Source: Ascidiimonas sp046199005 (GTDB taxonomy: Bacteria > Bacteroidota > Bacteroidia > Flavobacteriales > Flavobacteriaceae). From it: DNA of 64,000 bases. Below the pieces are notes generated by a model. That model saw nothing but the letters and a program-made list of their open reading frames with translations. It made no database searches and was not told the DNA's origin. The DNA lies in the NCBI GenBank assembly GCA_046199005.1, contig CP176050.1, positions 1,488,001 to 1,552,000 of the forward strand. Reading direction: 5' to 3'. This document shows positions 37,269 to 45,910 of this stretch, piece after piece (the first letter of the stretch is position 1; each line of letters begins with the position of its first letter). Both the position numbers and the translations under genes were made by a program.

Positions 37269-38273
37269 CTATCGGAAAAGATAGAAATCTGTAGCTTCCT
37301 TTAATCCTTTCTTATGTAAAAATGCTATTATATCCTTTTGAGCATTGCGCTGCGCTACGGTTACAATGACTTGTGGATTATCTTTTTCAAGTATTACATG
37401 AAAGGAATGCATGATCTGGTCGTAAATTTCTTTGCCATGTTTTTTAGGATTATTACTTACCCACGTAAATGTTTCTTTTCTTGACTGAAGCAATTTAGCC
37501 ATGATCTTTCCTTTCGGACCTGCGCCCCATATGACTAACGGACGTTTTGCATCGCGTTCTAGTTCAAAAAAGTAGTGCAGTTTTATTCTGAAGAATGCGT
37601 TTTGTTGGTAATGCACATGATTACGACTCGTTCGCAATTTGTGATCTCTCCATAAGTGAAGTATTTTTGAAGTAGATAACACTCGCAGTCTATTCTTATA
37701 AAATCGAAAGACAAGATCATAATCTTCCGGATAAATATCCGAATCAAAAGCTCCGCAGCGATCCAGATCTTTTCTATGAAGCATCCAACAAGGAGATGCT
37801 ATCACACATTCTTTATAGATCTCCTTCCAATGGCTTCGATTTTGACATAGGGAATTAAGCCAGTTTTCATAGTTGCGGTAGCCTTCACCTACCCCATTTT
37901 CCGAAAAGTATTGAACATGACCAGTTGCTACATATCCGTTTCCACGATCCTTCAGAAGATCGAGAAGAGATTGCAATTTCTCAGGAAGCATAAGGTCGTC
38001 TGCATCCATACGATGTATATAATTTCCCGAGGATTTTTTGTAGGCGAGCTGCAAAGCAGGAATGATTCCGGTACCTGAATTATTGTATACACGTATTCTG
38101 GAATCACCACGCGCGTAAGCCAAAAGTGTTTCCTCAGAGTCGTCATCTGAACCATCGTTTACGGCGATCAATTCCCAATCTTTAAAAGTCTGATTCAGAA
38201 TACTGTCTAGGCATGCACTCAAATAAGGCATAGCATTCTTTACCGGCATGATGACAGAGACAGAGGGTCGCAT
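37269..38273 (-). CDS. glycosyltransferase family 2 protein
   Basis: A 334-residue GT-A fold enzyme. The nucleotide-sugar binding start is VSVIMPVKNAMPYLSACLDS, then ELIAVNDGSDDDSEETL and the metal-binding RMDADDLMLPEK (DxD), with YPEDYDLVFRFYKN (ED acceptor-side motif) later. The C-terminal 100 residues (RPLVIWGAGPKGKIMAKLL) look like an added nucleotide-binding domain, also seen in flavobacterial relatives. It probably adds sugars to a cell-surface glycan; the acceptor is unknown. Confidence 0.9.
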   Translation of the reverse strand: MRPSVSVIMPVKNAMPYLSACLDSILNQTFKDWELIAVNDGSDDDSEETLLAYARGDSRIRVYNNSGTGIIPALQLAYKKSSGNYIHRMDADDLMLPEKLQSLLDLLKDRGNGYVATGHVQYFSENGVGEGYRNYENWLNSLCQNRSHWKEIYKECVIASPCWMLHRKDLDRCGAFDSDIYPEDYDLVFRFYKNRLRVLSTSKILHLWRDHKLRTSRNHVHYQQNAFFRIKLHYFFELERDAKRPLVIWGAGPKGKIMAKLLQSRKETFTWVSNNPKKHGKEIYDQIMHSFHVILEKDNPQVIVTVAQRNAQKDIIAFLHKKGLKEATDFYLFR

Positions 38274-38356
38274 GTAGTAAAGTTAACCAAAATGAGCAAG
38301 AGGTGCTTTTACCTGCTGAGTATTTTATGAAGTTGTTTTGCTTCCGGTGTTCTAGC

Positions 38357-39088
38357 TTATTCTTTTGGAGCCTTGATCCCTTTCGCTTTTCTATAGATGG
38401 GAATAAGATAACTCAACGTATAATTATAACCCAATCCAAGGGTACTGTCATTATTAACCCGATTGAATCCAGGTATCCATAAATTTGGAAATGGTTCCGC
38501 AGCCTTGTCCGAAACCAAAAAATTGATGCGTACGGTTGCTCCCAGGTATAAATTGCTAAACAATTCTACTTTAACTCCTATAACACCTTCTACCCATTGT
38601 CCGTTCAATCCCGTATATTCCCCAAGAAGTTCTGTGTTATTTCCAGGGGTATTTCCTTCATTAAAAAATTGGTTGGTATTGTAGATATTGTAACTATTGA
38701 GTGTTTGTGAAAACGTACTGAATCCGTAACGCATACCTACGGTCACCAGATTTTGCATTCCAAACCAGTTATTGTACGTATTGTAATCGAACCCCAGTTT
38801 AATATAACTGCCGTTTGTAGTGAAATTATAGAGATCTTCTTCAGTCGTATTTTCTTCGGTTCCGAGCTCCCCGGCGATATAGAAATTTTTGCTTATCCTG
38901 TAGTCACCTACCAATTCAAAACCACTATAATTATCATCGAGGAAAGTTCGAAGAGGTCTGCTGAGATCAGCTCCAATTCGCAACCCGTATTTCTCACTTA
39001 GCTTTAGCGTATCCTGTGATTCTTTCTGCCCGAACCCTATACTGGAAAAAAGTAAACATATCAAAATACTAATGCAAAATCGTAACAT
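38357..39088 (-). CDS. DUF6048-family secreted barrel-like protein
   Basis: A 243-residue protein with a signal peptide (CISILICLLFSSIGFGQ). The mature part is rich in amphipathic strands (YGLRIGADLSRPLRTF, NFYIAGELGTEEN, SYIKLGFDYNTYNNW, LVTVGMRYGF, GVIGVKVELFSNLYLGATVR), suggesting an outer-membrane barrel. It overlaps the end of the DUF6452 lipoprotein gene by 20 nt. The pair next to rlmD is a recurring flavobacterial arrangement to my knowledge; function is unknown. Confidence 0.82.
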   Translation of the reverse strand: MLRFCISILICLLFSSIGFGQKESQDTLKLSEKYGLRIGADLSRPLRTFLDDNYSGFELVGDYRISKNFYIAGELGTEENTTEEDLYNFTTNGSYIKLGFDYNTYNNWFGMQNLVTVGMRYGFSTFSQTLNSYNIYNTNQFFNEGNTPGNNTELLGEYTGLNGQWVEGVIGVKVELFSNLYLGATVRINFLVSDKAAEPFPNLWIPGFNRVNNDSTLGLGYNYTLSYLIPIYRKAKGIKAPKE

Positions 39089-39584
39089 GTGTTTCTGTTT
39101 GATTAGTTATAGAATTAGTATTAATAAGGACACTTTGAATCCAGTTGTCCTCATCATTAGTAAGGGCATCAGATAGCGCTTCATAGTTGGCAACAAAACC
39201 GCAAGCTCTTGAAATAAAAACTTCGTCTGTAGTGTATGTAAAACGCAATGTGTCTCTGTTTCCGGTTTCTATTCCTTCAGAATCTATTGCATAATCTGAA
39301 ATAAGGATAAAAACAGTTTCCGGAGAGAAAGACCTTAACGGTATGGTGATAGAATCGGTGCTGGTGGCTGATAAACCAGGAAGTGGTGTTTCAATTCCCT
39401 CTGCAAGAACTCTGAGGTTAGGAACTTCTTTATTTTCTTCGGGGTTCGCCACATCCTGAAATTTAATTATGAGTTGTGGGGTGGTAGGATCAGTTTCCGC
39501 ACAAAGATCATCACGCTGACATCCAAAAAGACTTAGAAATAAGAGCAAGAGTATCGTGGATATCGAAAGGATTCTGTTTTTCAT
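39069..39584 (-). CDS. DUF6452-family lipoprotein
   Basis: A 171-residue lipoprotein. I start at MKNRILSISTILLLLFLSLF (39584), which gives a normal signal and lipobox ending LFGC; the longer frame starting at 39632 overlaps rlmD. The mature part has CAETDPTTPQLIIKFQDVAN and a beta-rich body with a second Cys in SRACGFVANYEAL. It lies 22 nt after rlmD and overlaps the barrel-like DUF6048 gene, so the two products may work together in the outer membrane. Confidence 0.82.
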   Translation of the reverse strand: MKNRILSISTILLLLFLSLFGCQRDDLCAETDPTTPQLIIKFQDVANPEENKEVPNLRVLAEGIETPLPGLSATSTDSITIPLRSFSPETVFILISDYAIDSEGIETGNRDTLRFTYTTDEVFISRACGFVANYEALSDALTNDEDNWIQSVLINTNSITNQTETHVTILH

Positions 39585-39606
39585 AAAATAAACCTTCACC
39601 GGACTT

Positions 39607-41016
39607 TTATCTTTTTTCCAAAAGTACAACATTTTCTACGTGATAAGTTTGCGGAAACATATCCACGGGCTGTATTTTCGTCACTTTGTAATGGGCATCC
39701 ATAAGAGCAAGGTCTCTTGCCTGCGTAGCACTGTTACAACTCACATAAACTATACGCTCTGGGCCGACGTTAACTATCTGTTGAACCACATCTTTGTGCA
39801 TACCATCTCTGGGCGGGTCTGTTATAATTACCTGAGCTTTGCCATGCAGGGCTATAAAAGCTTCGGAAAAGATATTTTTCATATCACCGGCGTAAAACTC
39901 CGTGTTTGTAATACCGTTTATAGATGCGTTGATTTTAGCATCTGCAATCGCTTCCGGGACAGCCTCAATCCCAATTACTTTCCTTGCTTTTGTTGCTACA
40001 AACTGAGCAATTGTGCCGGTTCCCGTATAAAGGTCGTATACTAGCTCTTCTCCGGTAAGACCTGCAAATTCTCGGGTGATTTTATATAACTCATAGGCCT
40101 GAGCAGAGTTCGTTTGATAAAAGGACTTAGCATTGATTTTGAAGCGTAAGCCTTCCATTTCCTCAAAAATATGGTCGCGGCCGGAGTAGCAGATCACTTC
40201 CTGATCATAAATAGTGTCGTTTGCTTTTTCGTTAATCACGTACTGTAATGAAGTAATTTCGGGAAAAGTTTGGATAAGATGGTCCATCACCATTTCAATA
40301 GCTTGCAGATCTTTTTTGAAAAATTGAATCAGAACCATTATTTCTCCCGTGGAGGCGGTGCGTATCATGAGCGTTCTTAGAAGTCCGCTTTGAGCTCTGA
40401 TATCAAAAAACGGAAGCTTATTTTTAACAGCAAAGTCTTTTACCTCCAGTCTGATAGCATTGGAAGGATCTTCCTGTAAATGACATTTTTCAATGTCCAG
40501 AATTTTATCCCACTTACCGGGAATATGAAATCCGAGTGCCTCCCGATCTGCAATCTCAAGTCCGGAGGAAAGTTCATCTTCTGTGATCCAACGATTGTTC
40601 GAAAATGAAAATTCCATTTTATTTCGGTAAAAATACTGCTTTTCAGAACCCAAAATGGTATTCATTTCAGGAAGTTCAATTTTTCCAATTCTTGTTAAGT
40701 TATTGAATACTTCTTTTTGTTTGTAGTGCAGCTGATGCTCATAAGCCATATGCTGCCATTTACAGCCACCACATGTACCAAAATGGGAACAAACAGGAGT
40801 CGTTCTTTTTGTTGAATAGGTATGGAACTTTACAGCCTTACCCTCAAAATAAGATTTTCTTTTTTTAAAAGTTTGAACGTCTACGATATCGCCCGGGACC
40901 GCGTTGTTAATAAACACGACCTGACCCGTATCTGTTTTTGCAACGCTTTTCCCTTTAGCACCTGCATCAATAACCTCTAAAGCTTCCAGCAGAACTTTCT
41001 TTTTCTTTCTTGACAT
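39607..41016 (-). CDS. rlmD: 23S rRNA (uracil-5-)-methyltransferase RlmD
   Basis: A 469-residue enzyme that makes m5U1939 in 23S rRNA. The N-terminal TRAM domain (LEVIDAGAKGKSVAKTDTGQ) is followed by the iron-sulfur motif CSHFGTCGGCKW with a fourth Cys in IEKCHL, then the methyltransferase core with ELVYDLYTGTGTIAQF, ITDPPRDGMHKDVV and the catalytic-Cys motif RIVYVSCNSATQARDL. RumB-type or other TrmA relatives are less likely because the TRAM domain and cluster are present. The promoter is extremely close to the ATG (41021-41051), so the mRNA may be leaderless. Confidence 0.95.
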   Translation of the reverse strand: MSRKKKKVLLEALEVIDAGAKGKSVAKTDTGQVVFINNAVPGDIVDVQTFKKRKSYFEGKAVKFHTYSTKRTTPVCSHFGTCGGCKWQHMAYEHQLHYKQKEVFNNLTRIGKIELPEMNTILGSEKQYFYRNKMEFSFSNNRWITEDELSSGLEIADREALGFHIPGKWDKILDIEKCHLQEDPSNAIRLEVKDFAVKNKLPFFDIRAQSGLLRTLMIRTASTGEIMVLIQFFKKDLQAIEMVMDHLIQTFPEITSLQYVINEKANDTIYDQEVICYSGRDHIFEEMEGLRFKINAKSFYQTNSAQAYELYKITREFAGLTGEELVYDLYTGTGTIAQFVATKARKVIGIEAVPEAIADAKINASINGITNTEFYAGDMKNIFSEAFIALHGKAQVIITDPPRDGMHKDVVQQIVNVGPERIVYVSCNSATQARDLALMDAHYKVTKIQPVDMFPQTYHVENVVLLEKR

Positions 41017-41020
41017 GCGG

Positions 41021-41051
41021 CAAAAATAGGTTGTTTTTGTTTATGGAGCAA
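41021..41051 (-). promoter_or_regulatory. promoter of rlmD, possibly driving a leaderless mRNA
   Basis: On the minus strand TTG (41049-41051), 20 nt, TATTTTTG (41021-41028), then CCGC and the ATG at 41014-41016. With the usual distance from the -7 box, transcription would begin at or next to the start codon. Confidence 0.7.
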
Positions 41052-41218
41052 TCAAATAAAGGGGGCATTCCTATTAAAAAGACTAATGGTGCCCAATGAT
41101 TCTCTCTTTAAAATATCTGTATCAAATGTGTAAATAAAAAATAAGAATTTAAGTACATGCTGTGCGCATTTCATGGCATAAAAATTATCTTTGTATAGAA
41201 CAATTTAAAATAGTTTTG

Positions 41219-42340
41219 ATGGGAGTAAAAAGCTTTGTATTCTCTTTAGTTTTAACCACGTTATTGTTTTCATGTAGTTCAAATGATGACGCTGATAATA
41301 GCAACATAGAAGCGCTTCGTTTCATAGGAGAACAGGTAATAGCGCCATCAGAGATTGAAGGAACTGCTTTTGGAGGACTTTCAAGTATTGATTATGCGAA
41401 TGGTAAGTGGTACGCTATTTCTGATGATTCCAATACCCCAATTCGTTTTTATACTATCGATTTAGAGTATGACGCTGAAGTTTTTGAAGAAGCCTCTGTT
41501 GAAGGCGTGACTTTCATAAAAAATGAAGACGGTACCCAGTTTGAATCGGGTAAGGTTGATCCGGAAGCGTTACGACTGGATCCCGCTACAGGGACCTTCA
41601 TATGGGCAAGTGAAGGTCAGATAAATGAGGGCATTAGCCCGTCGATACGAGAAATTGATATTTCAGGAACTCAAATAAGAGAATTGCCATTACCATCATT
41701 ATTTTCTGCTATTAGTAGTTCAGAAAATAGCGGGCCGAGGCAGAATGGTACACTGGAAGGTCTCAGCTTGAGTAAGGATAATAAAGGATATTGGGTGGCA
41801 ATGGAGCTTCCGCTTAAGCAAGATGGTGAAGCACCTGCATTATCAGACACAAATGCTCCGGTGAGAATAACATTACTGGACAGATTCTCAGGAAAAGTAA
41901 AAAAGCAATTTGTTTATCAATTAGAGAATATAGTACGTGATTCGAATCCTCCGGGAGGCTTCAGTATAAATGGATTGGTAGAGATATTAGCATTGAATGA
42001 TCGAAGTTTTCTTGTATTGGAACGCTCTTTTGCAACCGGTTATAGCGATGGCGGAAACAATGTGAAAATATATAAGATCGATGCTTCTGAAGCAACAGAT
42101 GTGAAGGATAGCGAACAGTTATCTCAGGGTTCTTATACTCCGGTCACCAAAACATTGCTATTTGATTTTGAATCTATCCGGTCTCAACTTACAGATGGTA
42201 TTGTTGATAATATTGAAGGTATAAGCTTTGGTCCGGATTTGCCAAATGGAAACAAATCGTTAGTAGTAGTCGCCGATAATAATTTCAATGCTTTTGGAGC
42301 ACAATTAAATCAATTCATCGTCTTTGAAGTAATACCCTGA
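41219..42340 (+). CDS. phytase-like esterase-domain lipoprotein
   Basis: A 373-residue lipoprotein; the start at ATG 41219 gives MGVKSFVFSLVLTTLLFSCS with a lipobox at LFSC. The body matches the phytase-like beta-propeller family (PF13449 type): GGLSSIDYANGKWYAISDDS, DPEALRLDPATGTFIWASEG, NGTLEGLSLSKDNKGYWVAM, GLVEILALNDRSFLVLERSF and NIEGISFGPDLPNGNKSLVV. Members are predicted surface esterases or phosphatases; activity is not shown. A -7 box TATCTTTG lies at 41186-41193. Confidence 0.88.
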   Translation: MGVKSFVFSLVLTTLLFSCSSNDDADNSNIEALRFIGEQVIAPSEIEGTAFGGLSSIDYANGKWYAISDDSNTPIRFYTIDLEYDAEVFEEASVEGVTFIKNEDGTQFESGKVDPEALRLDPATGTFIWASEGQINEGISPSIREIDISGTQIRELPLPSLFSAISSSENSGPRQNGTLEGLSLSKDNKGYWVAMELPLKQDGEAPALSDTNAPVRITLLDRFSGKVKKQFVYQLENIVRDSNPPGGFSINGLVEILALNDRSFLVLERSFATGYSDGGNNVKIYKIDASEATDVKDSEQLSQGSYTPVTKTLLFDFESIRSQLTDGIVDNIEGISFGPDLPNGNKSLVVVADNNFNAFGAQLNQFIVFEVIP

Positions 42341-42349
42341 CGATGATAT

Positions 42350-42772
42350 TTATTCTTTAAAAAGCTCAATCTTATCTTCCAGATCTTCAATTCTATTCTT
42401 TAAAAGATCCATTCTTTTATTCAAGATTGCAGTTTTGCCAAGCGTACCACCCTTATACAATTCCTGATAGCAGGAGGAATAGAAATCAATCTCTGCTTTT
42501 TCCCACTTTTTCCACGCTTCCTGATTGAGCTCAATAAGTGAAATAGTATCTTGGGTTACTAATTCTTTAAGTTGATAAAGTTTTTCATTCAGGAGTAGCT
42601 CGTATTTGACGATTGCTTTTTGAGCACACTGCATTGCTGCATCCGTGGTGGGTACATTTTGGTCGATACAGGTCTGATAAGATTTTGAAATAAGTGCTAT
42701 TTCTTGTCCATAACCTATCTGGACTGTAGTGAAACTTAGAAAAGCGATAAAGTATATAGAACGCAAAATCAT
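42350..42772 (-). CDS. secreted LprI/DUF1311-like protein
   Basis: A 140-residue exported protein (signal peptide to about GYGQ). The pattern CIDQNVPTTDAAMQCAQKAI, LNEKLYQLKELV, LNQEAWKKWEKAEIDFYSSC and a GGT followed by helical RMDLLKNRIEDL fits DUF1311/LprI, a lysozyme-inhibitor-like family with paired cysteines. The fit is by pattern only. It is followed upstream by another small secreted protein gene, 9 nt away on the same strand. Confidence 0.72.
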   Translation of the reverse strand: MILRSIYFIAFLSFTTVQIGYGQEIALISKSYQTCIDQNVPTTDAAMQCAQKAIVKYELLLNEKLYQLKELVTQDTISLIELNQEAWKKWEKAEIDFYSSCYQELYKGGTLGKTAILNKRMDLLKNRIEDLEDKIELFKE

Positions 42773-42781
42773 TTTATTAGG

Positions 42782-43159
42782 CTAATGTTGATTTAATTTC
42801 CATTCATTCCCCTCTTTTACTACCCTGATTTTGAAAGCTTCTTTTTTTTGGAACCATACCTGTAATTGAGAAGTAGAATCGATAAAAGTAAAGGTGAAGT
42901 CCTGTAGATCATAATCTCCAAATCTTTCGGAAAATTTCTCCTCTCCTTCTTTCAGGCGTTCTTCCCAGGTCGAAGTAGCATCTTTGGAGTCATTAATTTC
43001 CTTACTAAAAGAGTTTTTGAACAATTCAACAGCGTCATTTTCAAGTGCGATTAACACATTTATAAATGGTTTGCTTTGCTCAATTGATTCTTGCTGACCA
43101 TGCAAAGCCAAAGGGAAGAAAATAATAGGTAGGAGAAAGAATAGCCAACAATACTTCAT
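42782..43159 (-). CDS. small secreted protein of unknown function
   Basis: A 125-residue protein with a signal peptide (MKYCWLFFLLPIIFFPLALH, cleaved near HGQ). The mature part is a helix followed by strands (FINVLIALENDAVELFKNSF; DFTFTFIDSTSQLQVWFQKK; FKIRVVKEGNEWKLNQ), a layout like NTF2-type or lumazine-binding-like small domains. It is 9 nt upstream of the DUF1311-like gene in the same operon. No function is assigned. Confidence 0.7.
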   Translation of the reverse strand: MKYCWLFFLLPIIFFPLALHGQQESIEQSKPFINVLIALENDAVELFKNSFSKEINDSKDATSTWEERLKEGEEKFSERFGDYDLQDFTFTFIDSTSQLQVWFQKKEAFKIRVVKEGNEWKLNQH

Positions 43160-43203
43160 TGTATGAAAGATAAGAATAATCGATAATAGTTTTGAGTACT
43201 TTG

Positions 43204-43566
43204 TCAGGAAAGTAGTAAAAGCACTATAGCGATGATCGCAGGTAACCCCTGAACAAAAAAGATTTTCTTATCAGCAGTAAGCGCACCGAAAATACCGGCA
43301 ACAGCAACACACCCCAAGAAAAAGAATGAAACATTAGCCTTCCATAATTCATCATCAATAAAAAATGTCCAGAAAAGTCCCGCTGCCAAAAAACCATTGT
43401 ACAAACCTTGATTGGCTGCCATAACTGTGGTTTCATCAAAAAGTTCTTTAGGGAATTTTCTGAATACTTTTCGTCCGCGTGTTTTCCAGGCAAACATTTC
43501 AAACCAAAGAAAATAGCAGTGCAAAAGCCCTATGATCCCTATAAGTATATTAACAGCAAGTTTCAT
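43204..43566 (-). CDS. DUF1304-family membrane protein
   Basis: A 120-residue protein with four hydrophobic segments. It carries the DUF1304 pattern: HCYFLWFEMFAWKTRGRKVF, then TTVMAANQGLYNGFLAAGLFW and GIFGALTADKKIFFVQGLPAI. The function of the family is unknown. It lies 44 nt before the next secreted-protein gene on the same strand. Confidence 0.88.
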   Translation of the reverse strand: MKLAVNILIGIIGLLHCYFLWFEMFAWKTRGRKVFRKFPKELFDETTVMAANQGLYNGFLAAGLFWTFFIDDELWKANVSFFFLGCVAVAGIFGALTADKKIFFVQGLPAIIAIVLLLLS

Positions 43567-43802
43567 GTATGGTATTTTTGTTCGTGCTAAAGATACTACT
43601 TATTAGTATTGCGTTAAAGCAGGATTAAAATTTTAAATAAGACGGTAAAATGTTTCTTCATTTTCATAAGTTCGAATAGATACCTTTCTTAGCCTGCTAC
43701 TTCTTTATTATCAGCAGAATATTTGCTAATTTTGTCTTACTGCAACGGATGATTTCTCTCCTCAAGAAGGAATTGTAAAGTTTATATTTAAAGAATTTCA
43801 AA

Positions 43803-45086
43803 ATGGCAGTTTTAGAAAAATTAAGTTCTCATGACGCAATAGCTCTGGAGAATAAACACGGTGCTCATAATTATCACCCGTTGCCCGTTGTCCTTCAAAA
43901 AGGAGATGGTGTTTATGTGTGGGATGTTGAAGGAAAGCGTTACTACGATTTTCTTTCGGCATATTCTGCAGTAAATCAAGGACATTGTCATCCAAGAATT
44001 GTGAGCGCAATGGTTGAGCAGGCCAAAACACTTACACTTACTTCAAGAGCTTTTTATAACGATAAGTTAGGAGTTTTTGAAGCCTATGCCACTGATTATT
44101 TTGGTTTTGATAAACTGCTACCTATGAATACAGGAGCAGAAGCAGTAGAAACGGCGATAAAGATCTGCAGAAAATGGGCGTATGAGAAAAAGGGTATTCC
44201 AGAGAATGAAGCCAAGATAGTAGTCTGTGAGAATAACTTTCACGGAAGAACTACTACGATCATCTCTTTTTCTAACGATGAAAATGCACGCAAAAATTTT
44301 GGTCCATACACGCAAGGCTTTATTAAGATTCCGTACAATGATACTGAAGCTTTAGAAAAAGTATTGCAGCAGGAACAGCACATTGCAGGATTTTTAGTAG
44401 AACCCATTCAGGGTGAGGCAGGAGTATATACTCCGGATGATGATTACATCACGAAAGTTAAAGAAATATGCAATGCTCACGATGTTCTATTTATTGCAGA
44501 TGAAATACAAACAGGTATTGCTAGAACAGGATCTCTTTTAGCCATATGTGGTAATTGCAATTGTGAAAATGCTTGTGAGCGTCAGCAAACTTATCAACGT
44601 CCTGATATCCTGATACTAGGAAAAGCCATAAGTGGAGGCGCCTATCCTGTGAGTGCAGTGCTTGCAGATGATGAAATCATGAATGTAATAAAACCGGGTC
44701 AGCATGGAAGTACTTTTGGTGGTAATCCCGTTGCCGCTGTAGTAGCCATGGAGGCATTAGAGGTGGTAAAAGATGAAAAGCTTGCTCAAAATGCACGTGT
44801 GCTAGGCAAAATATTCAGAGAAAAACTGGCAAAATATATTGAAACTTCCTCCATTGTGAAATTGGTAAGAGGGAAAGGTTTGCTCAATGCAATCGTAATT
44901 GATGATCATGAACATAGTGATACTGCCTGGGACATTTGTGTTGCTTTAAAGGAGAATGGGCTACTCGCTAAGCCTACACATGGTAATATTATAAGATTTG
45001 CACCACCTTTGGTAATGACTTCAGAACAATTATTAGATTGTGTAGGTATTATTTGTAAAGTACTCAAATCATTTGAGCCTGTATAA
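43803..45086 (+). CDS. rocD: ornithine--oxo-acid aminotransferase with Cys-rich insertion
   Basis: A 427-residue class III PLP-dependent aminotransferase that converts ornithine plus 2-oxoglutarate to glutamate semialdehyde plus glutamate. Visible are NTGAEAVETAIKICRKWAYE, the PLP-binding IADEIQTGIARTG and the Schiff-base lysine in LILGKAISGGAYP (Lys273-274 region). Compared with the usual RocD, about 14 extra residues lie between ARTG and KPD: LAICGNCNCENACERQ, with cysteines 249, 252, 254 and 258 (CxxCxCx3C). This could bind metal; it is a visible feature whose function is unknown. A -7 box TAATTTTG is at 43727-43734. It is followed by a terminator. Confidence 0.94.
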   Translation: MAVLEKLSSHDAIALENKHGAHNYHPLPVVLQKGDGVYVWDVEGKRYYDFLSAYSAVNQGHCHPRIVSAMVEQAKTLTLTSRAFYNDKLGVFEAYATDYFGFDKLLPMNTGAEAVETAIKICRKWAYEKKGIPENEAKIVVCENNFHGRTTTIISFSNDENARKNFGPYTQGFIKIPYNDTEALEKVLQQEQHIAGFLVEPIQGEAGVYTPDDDYITKVKEICNAHDVLFIADEIQTGIARTGSLLAICGNCNCENACERQQTYQRPDILILGKAISGGAYPVSAVLADDEIMNVIKPGQHGSTFGGNPVAAVVAMEALEVVKDEKLAQNARVLGKIFREKLAKYIETSSIVKLVRGKGLLNAIVIDDHEHSDTAWDICVALKENGLLAKPTHGNIIRFAPPLVMTSEQLLDCVGIICKVLKSFEPV

Positions 45087-45111
45087 GAAGTTGGATAAAT
45101 AAAAAAATAAG

Positions 45112-45137
45112 CCACCTGAAATCGGGTGGTTTTTTTA
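45112..45137 (+). terminator. terminator after rocD
   Basis: CCACC-tgaaatcg-GGTGG followed by seven T residues, 26 nt after the rocD stop. Confidence 0.85.
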
Positions 45138-45210
45138 TAAAAAATCAAAAGAGCAAGCAAATTGCTATGAGATCAAACCATCCTTAATTCTACGGGATTT
45201 TATATAAATA

Positions 45211-45240
45211 AAAAAGGGAAGACTATTTAGTTCTTCCCTT
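45211..45240 (-). terminator. terminator after the CCC-motif membrane protein gene
   Basis: Read on the minus strand, AAGGGAAGA-actaaatag-TCTTCCCTT is followed by T residues. It lies 26 nt behind the stop of the gene at 45266. Confidence 0.85.
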
Positions 45241-45265
45241 TTAACGTATTCTTAAACAGTAAGGC

Positions 45266-45598
45266 TTACATATTTTGCCACTGTTCCATCATTTCCTGTT
45301 GATGTTCCATATAAGCACCAATTCCACCTAGAGAAATGATCCATATAATGGTGCCTATCAGCGTAAGTGCTCCGAGAACAAGGCCTATAATGGCGATTAT
45401 TCTGGCAGTTTTAAGGCTTCCATAATTTTCATACAATTCTGGATTCTCCAGGTATGTTTTCTGATCCTTGTTTGCAAGGAACAGAGCAATACCTGAAAAT
45501 AATACACCGCCCAAACCTGAAGAACAGCAACAGGCGATAAACGAAATAATTCCCAGAACTAAGGAAATGGTTACATTAGGTAATTTTTGTTTTTCCAT
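45266..45598 (-). CDS. CCC-motif membrane protein
   Basis: A 110-residue protein with two hydrophobic segments: VTISLVLGIISFIACCCSSG (with the CCC motif at the end of the first helix) and IIAIIGLVLGALTLIGTIIW. The layout resembles the DUF4190/interferon-induced transmembrane (dispanin) type. The function is unknown. It lies 3 nt after the DUF2752 gene on the same strand, and this pairing recurs in Bacteroidota. Confidence 0.83.
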   Translation of the reverse strand: MEKQKLPNVTISLVLGIISFIACCCSSGLGGVLFSGIALFLANKDQKTYLENPELYENYGSLKTARIIAIIGLVLGALTLIGTIIWIISLGGIGAYMEHQQEMMEQWQNM

Positions 45599-45601
45599 AA
45601 T

Positions 45602-45901
45602 TTATGATTGGTTGATAATTTTTAAAAGATAATTGCCAATGATGAACAAAACAGTCATCGAGGCTAATGTAATTATAATTTTATTGGAATGTTTTACTTT
45701 GAAAAATGAATTATAACCTATAAAACCCAGTAAAAAAAGTAAGGGATAAATACCCGGATACATCTTGAAAGCTGCAATGAATTCTCCTTGTAAAAGCAAT
45801 GAAAAAGATCTTTGAATACCGCAACCCATACATTCAAATCCGAAGAACTTTTTATTAAGGCAGGGAAGCATGTAATCTTCGATCTTTAATAGAAAAAGCA
45901 T
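45602..45901 (-). CDS. DUF2752-domain membrane protein
   Basis: A 99-residue membrane protein with the DUF2752 signature CLNKKFFGFECMGCGIQRSF (Cys-rich, CxGCGxxR) followed by two hydrophobic helices. The function is unknown. It is the first gene of a two-gene operon with the CCC-motif membrane protein. Confidence 0.87.
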   Translation of the reverse strand: MLFLLKIEDYMLPCLNKKFFGFECMGCGIQRSFSLLLQGEFIAAFKMYPGIYPLLFLLGFIGYNSFFKVKHSNKIIITLASMTVLFIIGNYLLKIINQS

Positions 45902-45910
45902 GTGCAGTTA

